From positions 1 through 64,000 of the forward strand of contig NZ_FNHH01000006.1 of NCBI RefSeq assembly GCF_900103545.1: DNA of 64,000 bases. Direction: 5' to 3'. A program made the translations under genes and the position numbers. This stretch comes from Daejeonella rubra. GTDB lineage: Bacteria; Bacteroidota; Bacteroidia; Sphingobacteriales; Sphingobacteriaceae. Below are positions 35,846-43,644 of this stretch, in pieces; position 1 is the first letter of the stretch; the number at the start of each line of letters is the position of its first letter. The notes beneath the pieces were generated by a model that saw nothing but the letters and a program-made list of their open reading frames with translations, was not told where the DNA came from and did not search any database.

Positions 35846-36988
35846 ATGCGTGTATATCTGGATAATGCTGCAACAACACCTCTTGATAAAGAGGTTTTAA
35901 AGGCAATGTACGAAGTGATGGAAACCCAGTATGGAAACCCATCTTCAATTCATGCACACGGCCGTGAGGTTCGTACACTCATTGAAAAGGCCCGTAAAAC
36001 GGTTGCTGGGTTACTGCATGCGTCACCATCTGAATTTTTCTTTACTTCCGGAGGCACAGAAGCTGATAATATGGCTATTCGTTGTGGGATCATTGATCAC
36101 GGAATAAAACATGCTATCACTTCTTCCATTGAACATCATGCGGTTCTTCATACGCTTCAGGCTCTGGAGAAAAGCGGTGTGATTCGTCTCAGCTATGTCA
36201 ATATTGATTTAAAGGGTTCTATAGATTACAAACATCTTGAAGAATTATTGAGCACCAATGATCGCAGCTTTGTTTCATTGATGCACGCAAATAATGAATT
36301 GGGAACTCTGACTGATATTGAAGCAATAGGAGAATTATGTGAACAATATAATGCCATATATCATTGCGATACAGTTCAGACCATGGGACATTATCCCCAT
36401 GATCTAAGTAAATTAAAGGTGCATTTTCTGGTTTGTGCGGCGCATAAGCTCCATGGACCAAAAGGTGTAGGCTTCCTCTATATTAATCATGCTATTAAGA
36501 TCAATCCCATGATCTTTGGCGGATCACAGGAAAGAAACATGAGGGGTGGAACGGAAAATGTGTACGGCATCATTGGTCTGGCCAAATCTCTCGAGATCGC
36601 TTATGAGGAAATGGAAAAGCATCATGAATATATTCAGGGACTGAAAACATACATGATGGAAGAGTTGGTCAAAAATGTTCCTGGAATAGAATTTAATGGT
36701 GAAACAGCTCCTGAAAAAAGTCTTTACACAGTATTGAATGTGTCTTTTCCAGAGATGGAAATGGCAGAAATGTTGCTTTTCAGTCTTGATATAGCCGGTA
36801 TATCAGCTTCCGGAGGTAGTGCTTGCAGTTCCGGAACAAATATAGGGTCACATGTTTTAAATGGAATACATGCCAACCCTGATCGTCCTGCTGTTAGATT
36901 TTCATTCAGCAAATTTAATACCCGTGAAGAAATTGATTATGTGGTTGGAAAGGTGAAAGAGCTTTGTTCATTGCCCTCGAAGGCATAA
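35846..36988 (+). CDS. Cysteine desulfurase family protein
   Basis: This 380-residue class V aminotransferase (IscS/NifS type) uses PLP to take sulfur from cysteine. It opens with YLDNAATTPLDKEV. The PLP lysine is in CAAHKLHGPKGVGFLY near residue 204, and the active-site cysteine loop is SGGSACSSGTN near 325. Supporting residues are in FTSGGTEADN and HANNELGT. It has no isc or suf neighbours, so its role in Fe-S cluster assembly or tRNA thiolation is open. Confidence 0.93.
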   Translation: MRVYLDNAATTPLDKEVLKAMYEVMETQYGNPSSIHAHGREVRTLIEKARKTVAGLLHASPSEFFFTSGGTEADNMAIRCGIIDHGIKHAITSSIEHHAVLHTLQALEKSGVIRLSYVNIDLKGSIDYKHLEELLSTNDRSFVSLMHANNELGTLTDIEAIGELCEQYNAIYHCDTVQTMGHYPHDLSKLKVHFLVCAAHKLHGPKGVGFLYINHAIKINPMIFGGSQERNMRGGTENVYGIIGLAKSLEIAYEEMEKHHEYIQGLKTYMMEELVKNVPGIEFNGETAPEKSLYTVLNVSFPEMEMAEMLLFSLDIAGISASGGSACSSGTNIGSHVLNGIHANPDRPAVRFSFSKFNTREEIDYVVGKVKELCSLPSKA

Positions 36989-37069
36989 TTAGAGACATGA
37001 TTTGAATGCTAAATTAGTTTGTAAATTTCAGCAGTATTTCGTAAATTAGTACTACCGAAACACTAAGGT

Positions 37070-37076
37070 AAGGAGG
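37070..37076 (+). promoter_or_regulatory. Strong ribosome binding site of the small His-rich gene
   Basis: AAGGAGG lies 5 bp before the ATG at 37082. A full Shine-Dalgarno sequence is rare in this phylum and in this window, and supports translation of the 60-residue frame. Confidence 0.75.
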
Positions 37077-37081
37077 ATGTC

Positions 37082-37264
37082 ATGACTAAAAAACATGTTT
37101 CAAAAAGTTTAAATAAGGATGTTTCGAAAGATGTCTTAAAAGAAAGACCCGTCACCAAACATCATTATACCGGTTTGGGTCCTGGATATAGCTTCAGTCA
37201 CCATTCCCACAACCGGGTCAATTATCATTCAATTGGGTTTAACCATGAACCCGGTACTTTGTAA
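37082..37264 (+). CDS. Small His-rich protein of unknown function
   Basis: This 60-residue protein matches no family I recognise. The first half is basic and lysine-rich with a repeated KSLNKDVSKDV-like pattern. The second half has eight histidines overall, including HH at 27-28 and HHSH at 40-43, plus Gly, Tyr and Asn, and ends in HEPGTL. There is no signal peptide or membrane segment. A perfect Shine-Dalgarno before the ATG and a strong terminator just after the stop mark it as an autonomous, probably well-expressed gene. The His-rich tail could bind metal or nucleic acid. No function is assigned. Confidence 0.72.
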   Translation: MTKKHVSKSLNKDVSKDVLKERPVTKHHYTGLGPGYSFSHHSHNRVNYHSIGFNHEPGTL

Positions 37265-37266
37265 TT

Positions 37267-37296
37267 AAAAATCCCGCTTAGGCGGGATTTTTTTTA
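37267..37296 (+). terminator. Terminator after the small His-rich gene
   Basis: ATCCCGC at 37271-37277 pairs with GCGGGAT at 37282-37288 around a 4-nt loop. A run of T follows, and A bases before the stem extend the pairing. Confidence 0.92.
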
Positions 37297-37327
37297 ACTA
37301 TATTTATTTCTATAAATCTTTATTTTA

Positions 37328-38224
37328 ATGCAGCGCAGAAAATTCATACAATATACAGGTCTGTCTTTAGGAATGATAGCCTTATCCTATAACAAGACCT
37401 TTGCAGATATTTTATTACAGCCAAAATATAAATTCAGCCTTCTGAGGAATAATGTTGGAATATTTACAGAACAGGGTGGAACTATTGCCTGGTTATCTAA
37501 CAGTGCTGGAATGGTAGTGGTAGATACTCAATTTCAGGATCCTGCAATGCATCTTATTGCTGAATTGAAAAAGGGATCAGAAAAACCTCTTCAATATTTG
37601 ATCAATACTCATCATCATGGAGATCATACCGGTGGTAATATTGCATTTAAAGGTTTGGCTGAAAAAGTGGTAGGTCATGTTAATTGTCTTGCCAACCATC
37701 AGAAAACAGCGGCTGCACAGAAATCAGAGGATAAACAGTTGTTTGCAGATACTGTATTTCAGGATCAATGGAAGGCTAAAGTTGGATCTGAACGTATTCA
37801 GGCACAATATTTTGGCGCAGGCCATACCAATGGGGATATCATTGTCCATTTTCAGGATGCCAATATCGCCCATATGGGTGATTTGATGTTTAACAGACGT
37901 TATCCTTTTATTGATAAGAGTGCTGGTGCTAATATTCAGAGCTGGACCGAAGTGCTTGAAAAAGCGATTGCTAAATATGATAAGGATACATTGTTCATTT
38001 TTGGACATTCACTTGATCCGGAAAAGGTTACAGGAAATAAAGAAGATCTGAAAGCAATGCAGAACTATCTTGAAAAACTGCTTGTTTTTGTCAGGAATGA
38101 GATTAAGGCAGGTAAGTCTAAAGATGATATAATAAAAGCAGTGAGTATTCCTGGTGCTGATGAATTTCAGGGTCAGGGGATACAAAGGAGTTTGACGGCA
38201 GCGTATGAAGAATTGACTGCCTAG
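37328..38224 (+). CDS. Exported MBL-fold metallo-hydrolase
   Basis: This 298-residue protein has a twin-arginine-like start (MQRRKFIQYTG) and a hydrophobic stretch to about residue 26, so it is probably exported. The zinc-binding motif THHHGDHTGGN is near residue 96. Further ligand segments are GAGHTNGDIIVHF near 161 and IFGHSLDPEK near 222. The layout is that of the class B beta-lactamase-like superfamily, but no antibiotic-specific features can be claimed. It ends convergent to accD. Confidence 0.88.
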   Translation: MQRRKFIQYTGLSLGMIALSYNKTFADILLQPKYKFSLLRNNVGIFTEQGGTIAWLSNSAGMVVVDTQFQDPAMHLIAELKKGSEKPLQYLINTHHHGDHTGGNIAFKGLAEKVVGHVNCLANHQKTAAAQKSEDKQLFADTVFQDQWKAKVGSERIQAQYFGAGHTNGDIIVHFQDANIAHMGDLMFNRRYPFIDKSAGANIQSWTEVLEKAIAKYDKDTLFIFGHSLDPEKVTGNKEDLKAMQNYLEKLLVFVRNEIKAGKSKDDIIKAVSIPGADEFQGQGIQRSLTAAYEELTA

Positions 38225-38247
38225 AATTAAAGCCAATGATTTATTTT

Positions 38248-38276
38248 CGAGTTATGGGCAAAGCGCTCATAACTCG
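38248..38276. terminator. Possible bidirectional hairpin between MBL gene and accD
   Basis: CGAGTTATG (38248-38256) and CATAACTCG (38268-38276) form a perfect 9-bp stem with an 11-nt loop, between two convergent gene ends. There is no strong T-run, so function is uncertain. Confidence 0.5.
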
Positions 38277-38289
38277 TAATCCTTAATAT

Positions 38290-39132
38290 CTAGGAGATCA
38301 TCTTCAGGAAAGATCCCAGTTTAGCTTTCATTTGTCGTCTGTCAACGATGAAATCCAGAAACCCATGTTCTAAAACGAATTCTGAGGTCTGGAAACCTTT
38401 CGGAAGATCTTTTTTAATGGTTTCTTTAATTACCCTCGGGCCTGCAAATCCGATCAATGCCCCTGGCTCAGATATATTAATATCGCCCAGCATAGCATAA
38501 GAGGCCGTTACCCCTCCAGTTGTAGGATCGGTGAGCAATGAGATATATGGTATCTTTGCTTTGCTTAAAAGAGCTAATTTTGCGGATGTCTTAGCCATCT
38601 GCATTAATGAAAATGCAGCCTCCATCATTCTGGCGCCTCCCGATTTAGAGATCATCATGAATGGGATCTTATTTTTGATACTATAATCAATGGAGCGGGC
38701 AATTTTTTCACCTACAACTGATCCCATTGAACCACCGATAAAGTTGAAGTCCATACAGGCAATAACAATATCCTGTCCGGCTAATTTTCCTGTTCCTGAA
38801 CGAATTGCATCATTTAGTCCGGTTTTCAAATAGCTTTCTTCCAGTCGTTCTGTATATTTTTTTGAATCAGTAAAATTCAGAGGGTCTCCGGAGCGGATAT
38901 TTTCAAATAGTTCTGTGAACTGATTATCATCGAATAGGATTTCAAAATATTCTTTAGAGCCAATTCGTAAATGATATGCACAATATTGGCAAACATATTT
39001 ATTCTCCACTTGCTCTGCATAGTGCAAGGGCTTTTTACAGGAGGGGCATTTATTCCACATCCCATCAGGTGTCTCTTTTTTCTCCTCGGTAGAAGTAATT
39101 ATCCCCTTTTTTTCTCTCTTAAACCAGGCCAT
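38290..39132 (-). CDS. accD: Acetyl-CoA carboxylase carboxyltransferase subunit beta
   Basis: This protein of about 280 residues transfers carboxyl from biotin to acetyl-CoA in fatty acid synthesis, together with AccA. I chose the ATG at 39132 (start MAWFKREKKGI) over a frame from 39198, because family members begin there. The N-terminal zinc ribbon has CPSC near residue 28 and CQYC near 47. The carboxyltransferase core has SGGARMMEAAFSLMQMAKTSAAL-like and TDPTTGGVTASYAMLGD segments. It is divergent from the aldolase gene. Confidence 0.96.
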   Translation of the reverse strand: MAWFKREKKGIITSTEEKKETPDGMWNKCPSCKKPLHYAEQVENKYVCQYCAYHLRIGSKEYFEILFDDNQFTELFENIRSGDPLNFTDSKKYTERLEESYLKTGLNDAIRSGTGKLAGQDIVIACMDFNFIGGSMGSVVGEKIARSIDYSIKNKIPFMMISKSGGARMMEAAFSLMQMAKTSAKLALLSKAKIPYISLLTDPTTGGVTASYAMLGDINISEPGALIGFAGPRVIKETIKKDLPKGFQTSEFVLEHGFLDFIVDRRQMKAKLGSFLKMIS

Positions 39133-39297
39133 TTTGGATATTTGTATAACGTACAAAGAAACAAAAATTTTAAGAAAGCAATGCTCTTGCCTGAACATTG
39201 AATTATTGTAAACTGAATTGTACAGATTTATCAGCCTGTTCCCTTGAATTTGAGCCTATTTTTCATAATTTAGTATCCGATAATTAAACTAAAAAAG

Positions 39298-40377
39298 ATG
39301 AATTTAAAAGGATTTAAGGGTGTATTGCATGGTGATGCAGTTCAGGAATTATTCGAAATTGCCAAAAAACATCAGTTCGCACTGCCAGCAGTTAATGTAA
39401 TTGGAACAAATTCAATAAATGCGGTGATGGAAACGGCAAAGTCTGTGAATTCACCTGTGATCATCCAGCTTTCAAATGGCGGAGCTCAGTTCTACGCTGG
39501 AAAATCTTTAAATAATGATAATCTGAACGCCTGCATTCTAGGAGGTGTATCAGCAGCACAGCATGTTCATCTTCTTGCTGAGCATTATGGTGTTGCTGTA
39601 ATATTACATACAGACCATGCTGCTAAAAAACTTTTACCATGGATCGATGGTTTGCTTGATCATGGTGAAAAATTCTTTGCCGTGAATGGAAAACCACTTT
39701 ATTCATCGCATATGCTCGATCTTTCTGAAGAGTCTATCGAAGAAAATATAGAGATCAGTAAAAAGTATCTTAGTCGTATGAAGGGTCTGGGGATGACTCT
39801 TGAAATTGAACTGGGTGTAACCGGTGGAGAAGAAGACGGTGTTGATAACAGCGATGTGGATAGCTCAAAATTGTATACTCAGCCATCTGAAGTTGCTTAT
39901 GCTTACAAAGAATTGAGTACAATTAGTGAGAAATTTACTGTTGCTGCTGCTTTTGGTAATGTTCACGGGGTTTATAAGCCAGGAAATGTGAAACTACAGC
40001 CGGTTATTCTGAAAAATTCTCAGGACTACGTTCGTTCAGAATTTAAGATCGCTGAAGAGAAGCCAGTAAATTTTGTGTTTCATGGCGGTTCAGGTTCCAC
40101 CAAGGAAGAAATCAGAGAAGCGATCTCTTACGGGGCGATCAAAATGAATATCGATACTGATATGCAATGGGCATTCTGGGAGGGTATCAAAGATTATTAT
40201 AAATCAAAGGAAGCCTATCTGCAAAGCCAGATCGGAAACCCGGAGGGAGAAGATTCACCAAATAAAAAATACTATGATCCGCGCGTATGGTTGCGTAAAG
40301 GAGAAGATACATTTGTAAAGCGGTTGGCTCAGGCATTTGACGACCTCAATTGTATTAATGTTAACGATAAGCTTTAA
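39298..40377 (+). CDS. fbaA: Class II fructose-bisphosphate aldolase
   Basis: This 359-residue zinc-dependent aldolase cleaves fructose-1,6-bisphosphate in glycolysis. The catalytic and zinc segments are ILHTDHAAKKLLPW near residue 103, LEIELGVTGGEEDGVDN near 175, FGNVHGVYKPGNV near 225 and FVFHGGSGSTKEEI near 262. The length and the GGEEDGVD segment mark the FbaA (class IIA) branch. It is monocistronic, with a terminator downstream. Confidence 0.95.
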   Translation: MNLKGFKGVLHGDAVQELFEIAKKHQFALPAVNVIGTNSINAVMETAKSVNSPVIIQLSNGGAQFYAGKSLNNDNLNACILGGVSAAQHVHLLAEHYGVAVILHTDHAAKKLLPWIDGLLDHGEKFFAVNGKPLYSSHMLDLSEESIEENIEISKKYLSRMKGLGMTLEIELGVTGGEEDGVDNSDVDSSKLYTQPSEVAYAYKELSTISEKFTVAAAFGNVHGVYKPGNVKLQPVILKNSQDYVRSEFKIAEEKPVNFVFHGGSGSTKEEIREAISYGAIKMNIDTDMQWAFWEGIKDYYKSKEAYLQSQIGNPEGEDSPNKKYYDPRVWLRKGEDTFVKRLAQAFDDLNCINVNDKL

Positions 40378-40393
40378 GCTTTTATATTAGTTC

Positions 40394-40416
40394 AAGGGCC
40401 TCAAAAGGGCCCTTTT
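40394..40416 (+). terminator. Terminator after fbaA
   Basis: AAGGGCC at 40394-40400 pairs with GGCCCTT at 40408-40414 around a 7-nt loop, followed by T residues. It is 17 bp after the aldolase stop. Confidence 0.78.
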
Positions 40417-40473
40417 CTGATAGTTTTTTAAAAACAGAACTATTTAAACTGACAATTATAATCTTTATATAAT

Positions 40474-40938
40474 ATGCAACAATCGATCGAAGTCAGAAGG
40501 GTGAGTGATGCAGAAGAACTGGAACATGTATTTGCCATCAGAAGGAAGGTATTTGTGGATGAGCAGAACTGTCCTCCTGAACTCGAATGGGAATATGAAG
40601 ATGAATCTGTTCATTTTCTGGGGACTGTGAATGGCGAACCTGCAGCTGCATCGCGATGGCGGAAAACAGATAAGGGATATAAACTGGAGCGCTTTGCGGT
40701 ATTAAAAGAGTATAGGGGAGTAGGGCTGGGGAAGGCTCTTGTAGGCGCTGTACTAAAAGATCTTCCTAAGGATGCCACTTATGTTTACCTGCACGCTCAA
40801 TTAGCTGCAATGCCATTATATGCTAAATTTGGATTTGAAAAGGCTGGAGAACAATTTGAAGAAGCCGGGATTCAGCATTTTAAGATGGTCCTGGATGAGT
40901 TGTCAGTTAACAGTTATCAGTTAACAGTTAACAGTTAA
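40474..40938 (+). CDS. GNAT family N-acetyltransferase
   Basis: This 154-residue acetyltransferase has the GNAT fold. It opens with RRVSDAEELEHVFAIRRKVFVDEQ, then has LERFAVLKEYRGVGLGKALV (acetyl-CoA motif A near 77-96) and YAKFGFEKAGEQFEEAGIQHFKM near 125-147. The last ten or so residues (SVNSYQLTVNS) come from a period-7 DNA repeat that runs through the stop codon, so this tail is probably not part of the folded domain. The substrate is unknown. The gene is convergent with HMG-CoA lyase. Confidence 0.9.
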   Translation: MQQSIEVRRVSDAEELEHVFAIRRKVFVDEQNCPPELEWEYEDESVHFLGTVNGEPAAASRWRKTDKGYKLERFAVLKEYRGVGLGKALVGAVLKDLPKDATYVYLHAQLAAMPLYAKFGFEKAGEQFEEAGIQHFKMVLDELSVNSYQLTVNS

Positions 40939-40943
40939 CAGTT
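40901..40943. repeat. Period-7 tandem repeat, TT(A/G)(A/T)CAG units
   Basis: About six 7-nt units (TTGTCAG, TTAACAG, TTATCAG, TTAACAG three times) run in a row. They cover the last codons and stop of the GNAT gene and the start of the spacer. Confidence 0.9.
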
Positions 40944-40957
40944 TGGGTACGGCAGCC

Positions 40958-40989
40958 AGACAACAGACAACAGACAACAGACAACAGAT
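40958..40989. repeat. Period-7 tandem repeat, AGACAAC units
   Basis: Four perfect copies of AGACAAC occur in tandem. On the minus strand they read TTGTCTG, a relative of the units at 40901-40943, so two related heptamer arrays face each other in one convergent spacer. Confidence 0.92.
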
Positions 40990-40993
40990 ATTT

Positions 40994-41845
40994 TTACCTG
41001 AAAATCCTTCCTGAATAGTTCATCGCTTCATTCCATTTTTCCATATCCAGTGCGGGATCTTCTCCTTTTGATTCCAGAAATGAAATAAGGCTTTCTGTCG
41101 CAATATTTCCTGTAAGATCATCAGTTGCCATAGGGCACCCACCGAACCCCCTGAGGGCGCTGTCATAGCGTCTGCAGCCACTGTTCCATGAAGCTTCTAT
41201 TTTTTCGAACCAGCTGGCAGGGTTACTATGAAGATGAACACCAAATTCGATCTCAGGAAAGCAGGAAACCAGGTGAGGAAAGAGGTAGTTGATCTTCTCC
41301 GGACTTGAAACACCTGTAGTGTCTGACAGGGATAATATTTTAGCCCCACGTTTTGCTAATTCGCCAGCCCAGTGTTCAACGATCTCGTTACTCCATGCAT
41401 CACCATAAGGGTTACCAAATCCCATCGATAGATAAATTACGGCTTCTTTATTTGATTTGCTGCATAAGTTAAGTAGTTCTTCTACCGTATTTAGTGATTG
41501 TTCTATACCTGAATTTGTATTTCGCTGCTGAAAAGTTTCTGATACAGAAAATGGGAAGCCCAGATAGGAGATCTGGGGATGTTTAACAGCTTCTTCAATG
41601 CCTCTTTTATTGGCAACTATAGCAAGTAATTTTGTGCTTTCGGGACTTATCTCAAGCATTTCAAGAACTTCCGCTGTATCTTTTAGTTGTGGGATTGATT
41701 TTTCTGAAACAAAACTTCCAAAATCAATGGTATCGAACCCAACCTTCAGTAACAAATTGATATATTCTGCTTTAATTTCTGTTGGTATAAATTCGTGCAT
41801 TCCCTGCATCGCATCCCGGGGGCATTCAATCAATTTTGTCATCAA
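40994..41845 (-). CDS. Hydroxymethylglutaryl-CoA lyase
   Basis: This 283-residue TIM-barrel lyase of the HMGL-like family cleaves HMG-CoA to acetyl-CoA and acetoacetate, a step of leucine breakdown. It opens with KLIECPRDAMQGMHEFIP, matching the family start with the catalytic Arg. It has the FGVHLHSNPASWFEKIEASW segment with the metal His pair, and ALRGFGGCPMATDDLTGNIATE with the conserved catalytic-loop cysteine. A leucine dehydrogenase gene elsewhere in the window (26043) fits the same pathway. The gene starts 38 bp from a palindromic repeat array that separates it from NDH-2. Confidence 0.9.
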   Translation of the reverse strand: MMTKLIECPRDAMQGMHEFIPTEIKAEYINLLLKVGFDTIDFGSFVSEKSIPQLKDTAEVLEMLEISPESTKLLAIVANKRGIEEAVKHPQISYLGFPFSVSETFQQRNTNSGIEQSLNTVEELLNLCSKSNKEAVIYLSMGFGNPYGDAWSNEIVEHWAGELAKRGAKILSLSDTTGVSSPEKINYLFPHLVSCFPEIEFGVHLHSNPASWFEKIEASWNSGCRRYDSALRGFGGCPMATDDLTGNIATESLISFLESKGEDPALDMEKWNEAMNYSGRIFR

Positions 41846-41882
41846 TGTCTATCCAATCTAATTAATAATTAATTGCCCCCCT

Positions 41883-42016
41883 GTCATAGCGGGATTGCCC
41901 CATTTGTCATAGCGGACTTGATCCGCTGTCATAGCGGACTTGATCCATTCGTCATAGCGGACTTGATCCGCTATCATCATGGTCTCGACCCTTTGTCATC
42001 ACGGGCTCGATCCGTG
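41883..42016. repeat. Six-unit palindromic (REP-like) repeat array
   Basis: Six degenerate units of 21-23 bp start at about 41883, 41906, 41928, 41951, 41973 and 41995. The best copies read GTCATAGCGGACTTGATCC, and AGCGGA pairs with TCCGCT around CTTGA, so units can form small hairpins. The array covers the 3' end of the NDH-2 gene and reaches to within 38 bp of the HMG-CoA lyase start. Confidence 0.9.
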
Positions 42017-43286
42017 AAAACCTCCTAATGATCAGCCTCGTTCCCCGGTCATAGCTAAAATAGCTCCATACCCAGTTCACAAATGTCACTACTTTATTTC
42101 GAAATCCAACTAAAGACATTAAGTGAACAAACATCCAAACAAACCAGGCAAATACTCCCTGAAAACGGATCTTTCCGATATCAACTACAGCCAGGTTTCT
42201 GCCAACGGTAGCCATGGAGCCCTTATCGAAATATTGAAAAGGTTCTGGTTTTTCATTATTGATAAAGCTGATCAGGTTTTTTGCAAGCATTTTACCTTGT
42301 TGGATAGCTACCGGTGCTACTCCTGGCAATCCATTTGGTTTTTCGTCAGTAATGAATGCAGCAACATCTCCAATAGCAAAAATATTCTCATAGCCTTTTA
42401 CCTGATTAAATTCATTTACCAGAATCCGGTTAGCTCGGGTAATCGCATCAGGACTAAGGCCTTCCGGAATAGAGCCTTTAACTCCTGCCGACCATAATAC
42501 ATTTTTAGTATCAATAGCTTGTCCGTCAGATAGTTTAATGAGTTTACCATCATAGCTTACTACTCTTATATTTGTTAAGACCTGTACTCCAAGTTTTTCT
42601 AAAAAAGCTTTTGCCTTAGTAGAAGCCTGTTCAGACATCGCACCCAGAACCTCTGCAGAACCCTCTACCAAATAAACCTTTACATCATTAATGCTGAGTT
42701 CAGGATAATCTTTTGGAAGAACATGTTTTTTCAGCTCGGCTAAGGCCCCTGAGAGTTCAACACCAGTAGGTCCCCCGCCAACAACTACAAAATTTAACAA
42801 AGAGCTCTTAATTAATGGGTCATTCTCGATTAAAGCTTCTTCCAGATTCTGAAGGATCATACTCCTCAGATTTAATGCTTCAGGAATAGTTTTCATTGGC
42901 ATTGAATAGCGCTCGATCTCTTTCTGTCCGAAGAAGTTGGTGTCTGAACCAGTAGCTATGACCAGATAATCATAATCGATCTCACCAATAGTGGAATAAA
43001 CCTTTTTTAGATTTGGATCAATACGTTCAACCTCTGTAACTCTGAACGTAAAATTCTTTTGATCTTTAAATATTTTACGAAGCGGGAATGCAATAGAATC
43101 AGCTTCAAGTCCGCCGGTTGCAACCTGATAGAGCAGCGGCTGGAAAGTATGATAATTATGCCTGTCAAGCATTAATACCTCTGTTTCTTTGTTTTTTAAG
43201 CGTTTAGTAAGCTCAATTCCTCCGAAACCTCCGCCTATAATGACAATTTTTGGGAATGCACTGGAATTATTAACAGACTGGTCCAT
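41952..43286 (-). CDS. Type II NADH dehydrogenase (NDH-2)
   Basis: This 444-residue FAD protein passes electrons from NADH to quinone at the membrane without proton pumping. The FAD motif IVIIGGGFGGIELTKRL is near residue 14 and the NAD motif FVVVGGGPTGVELSGAL near 165. The family segment NIFAIGDVAAF is near 300, and YFDKGSMATVGRNLAVVDIG is near 350. Hydrophobic C-terminal helices (FAWFVWMFVHLMSLVGF) anchor it. The last 20 or so residues and the stop codon are encoded by the palindromic repeat array, so the natural C-terminus may have been altered by repeat insertion. It follows the ferredoxin gene by 36 bp. Confidence 0.93.
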   Translation of the reverse strand: MDQSVNNSSAFPKIVIIGGGFGGIELTKRLKNKETEVLMLDRHNYHTFQPLLYQVATGGLEADSIAFPLRKIFKDQKNFTFRVTEVERIDPNLKKVYSTIGEIDYDYLVIATGSDTNFFGQKEIERYSMPMKTIPEALNLRSMILQNLEEALIENDPLIKSSLLNFVVVGGGPTGVELSGALAELKKHVLPKDYPELSINDVKVYLVEGSAEVLGAMSEQASTKAKAFLEKLGVQVLTNIRVVSYDGKLIKLSDGQAIDTKNVLWSAGVKGSIPEGLSPDAITRANRILVNEFNQVKGYENIFAIGDVAAFITDEKPNGLPGVAPVAIQQGKMLAKNLISFINNEKPEPFQYFDKGSMATVGRNLAVVDIGKIRFQGVFAWFVWMFVHLMSLVGFRNKVVTFVNWVWSYFSYDRGTRLIIRRFSRIEPVMTKGRDHDDSGSSPL

Positions 43287-43322
43287 GGTAATTGATCTAT
43301 AAAAATCATAAAAGCAAAATTG

Positions 43323-43643
43323 CTATTGTTCGTCACCTCTGATCTTAAAAACCATGCCATTCAGGTTTTCGCTCATGCGGATCTGGCAAGCCAATCTGCT
43401 ATCGAAACCTGCATCAGGCAGGGTGTCCAGCATATCCATTTCATCATTTCCGGCTGCTGGCAAATTATCCAGTCCTTTTAATACCTGTACATGGCAGGTA
43501 GCGCAAAGGGCCATACCGCCGCAGGTAGCTAATATATTATAGCCTGAAGCCTTCAGGACTTCCATCAGACTAAGACTTATTTCTTCAGGTATTTCAACGG
43601 GCTGTTGTTCCCCGTTTCTATCTTCAATGGTAATATTGATCAT
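43323..43643 (-). CDS. 2Fe-2S ferredoxin (adrenodoxin type)
   Basis: This 106-residue electron carrier has the four cluster cysteines at 41, 47, 50 (ATCGGMALCATC) and 86 (RLACQI). The spacing C-x5-C-x2-C-x35-C is adrenodoxin-like. I chose the ATG at 43643 over one at 43655, because the shorter start begins one base after the reductase stop codon. It directly follows the ferredoxin-NADP reductase gene and precedes NDH-2, so it is most likely reduced by that reductase. Confidence 0.95.
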   Translation of the reverse strand: MINITIEDRNGEQQPVEIPEEISLSLMEVLKASGYNILATCGGMALCATCHVQVLKGLDNLPAAGNDEMDMLDTLPDAGFDSRLACQIRMSENLNGMVFKIRGDEQ

Positions 43644-43644
43644 T

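Noticed and set aside
41883..42016. Regular direct repeats that could suggest a CRISPR array
   Set aside because: The units are contiguous with no unique spacers, vary in length from 21 to 23 bp and are individually palindromic. This fits a REP-like array.
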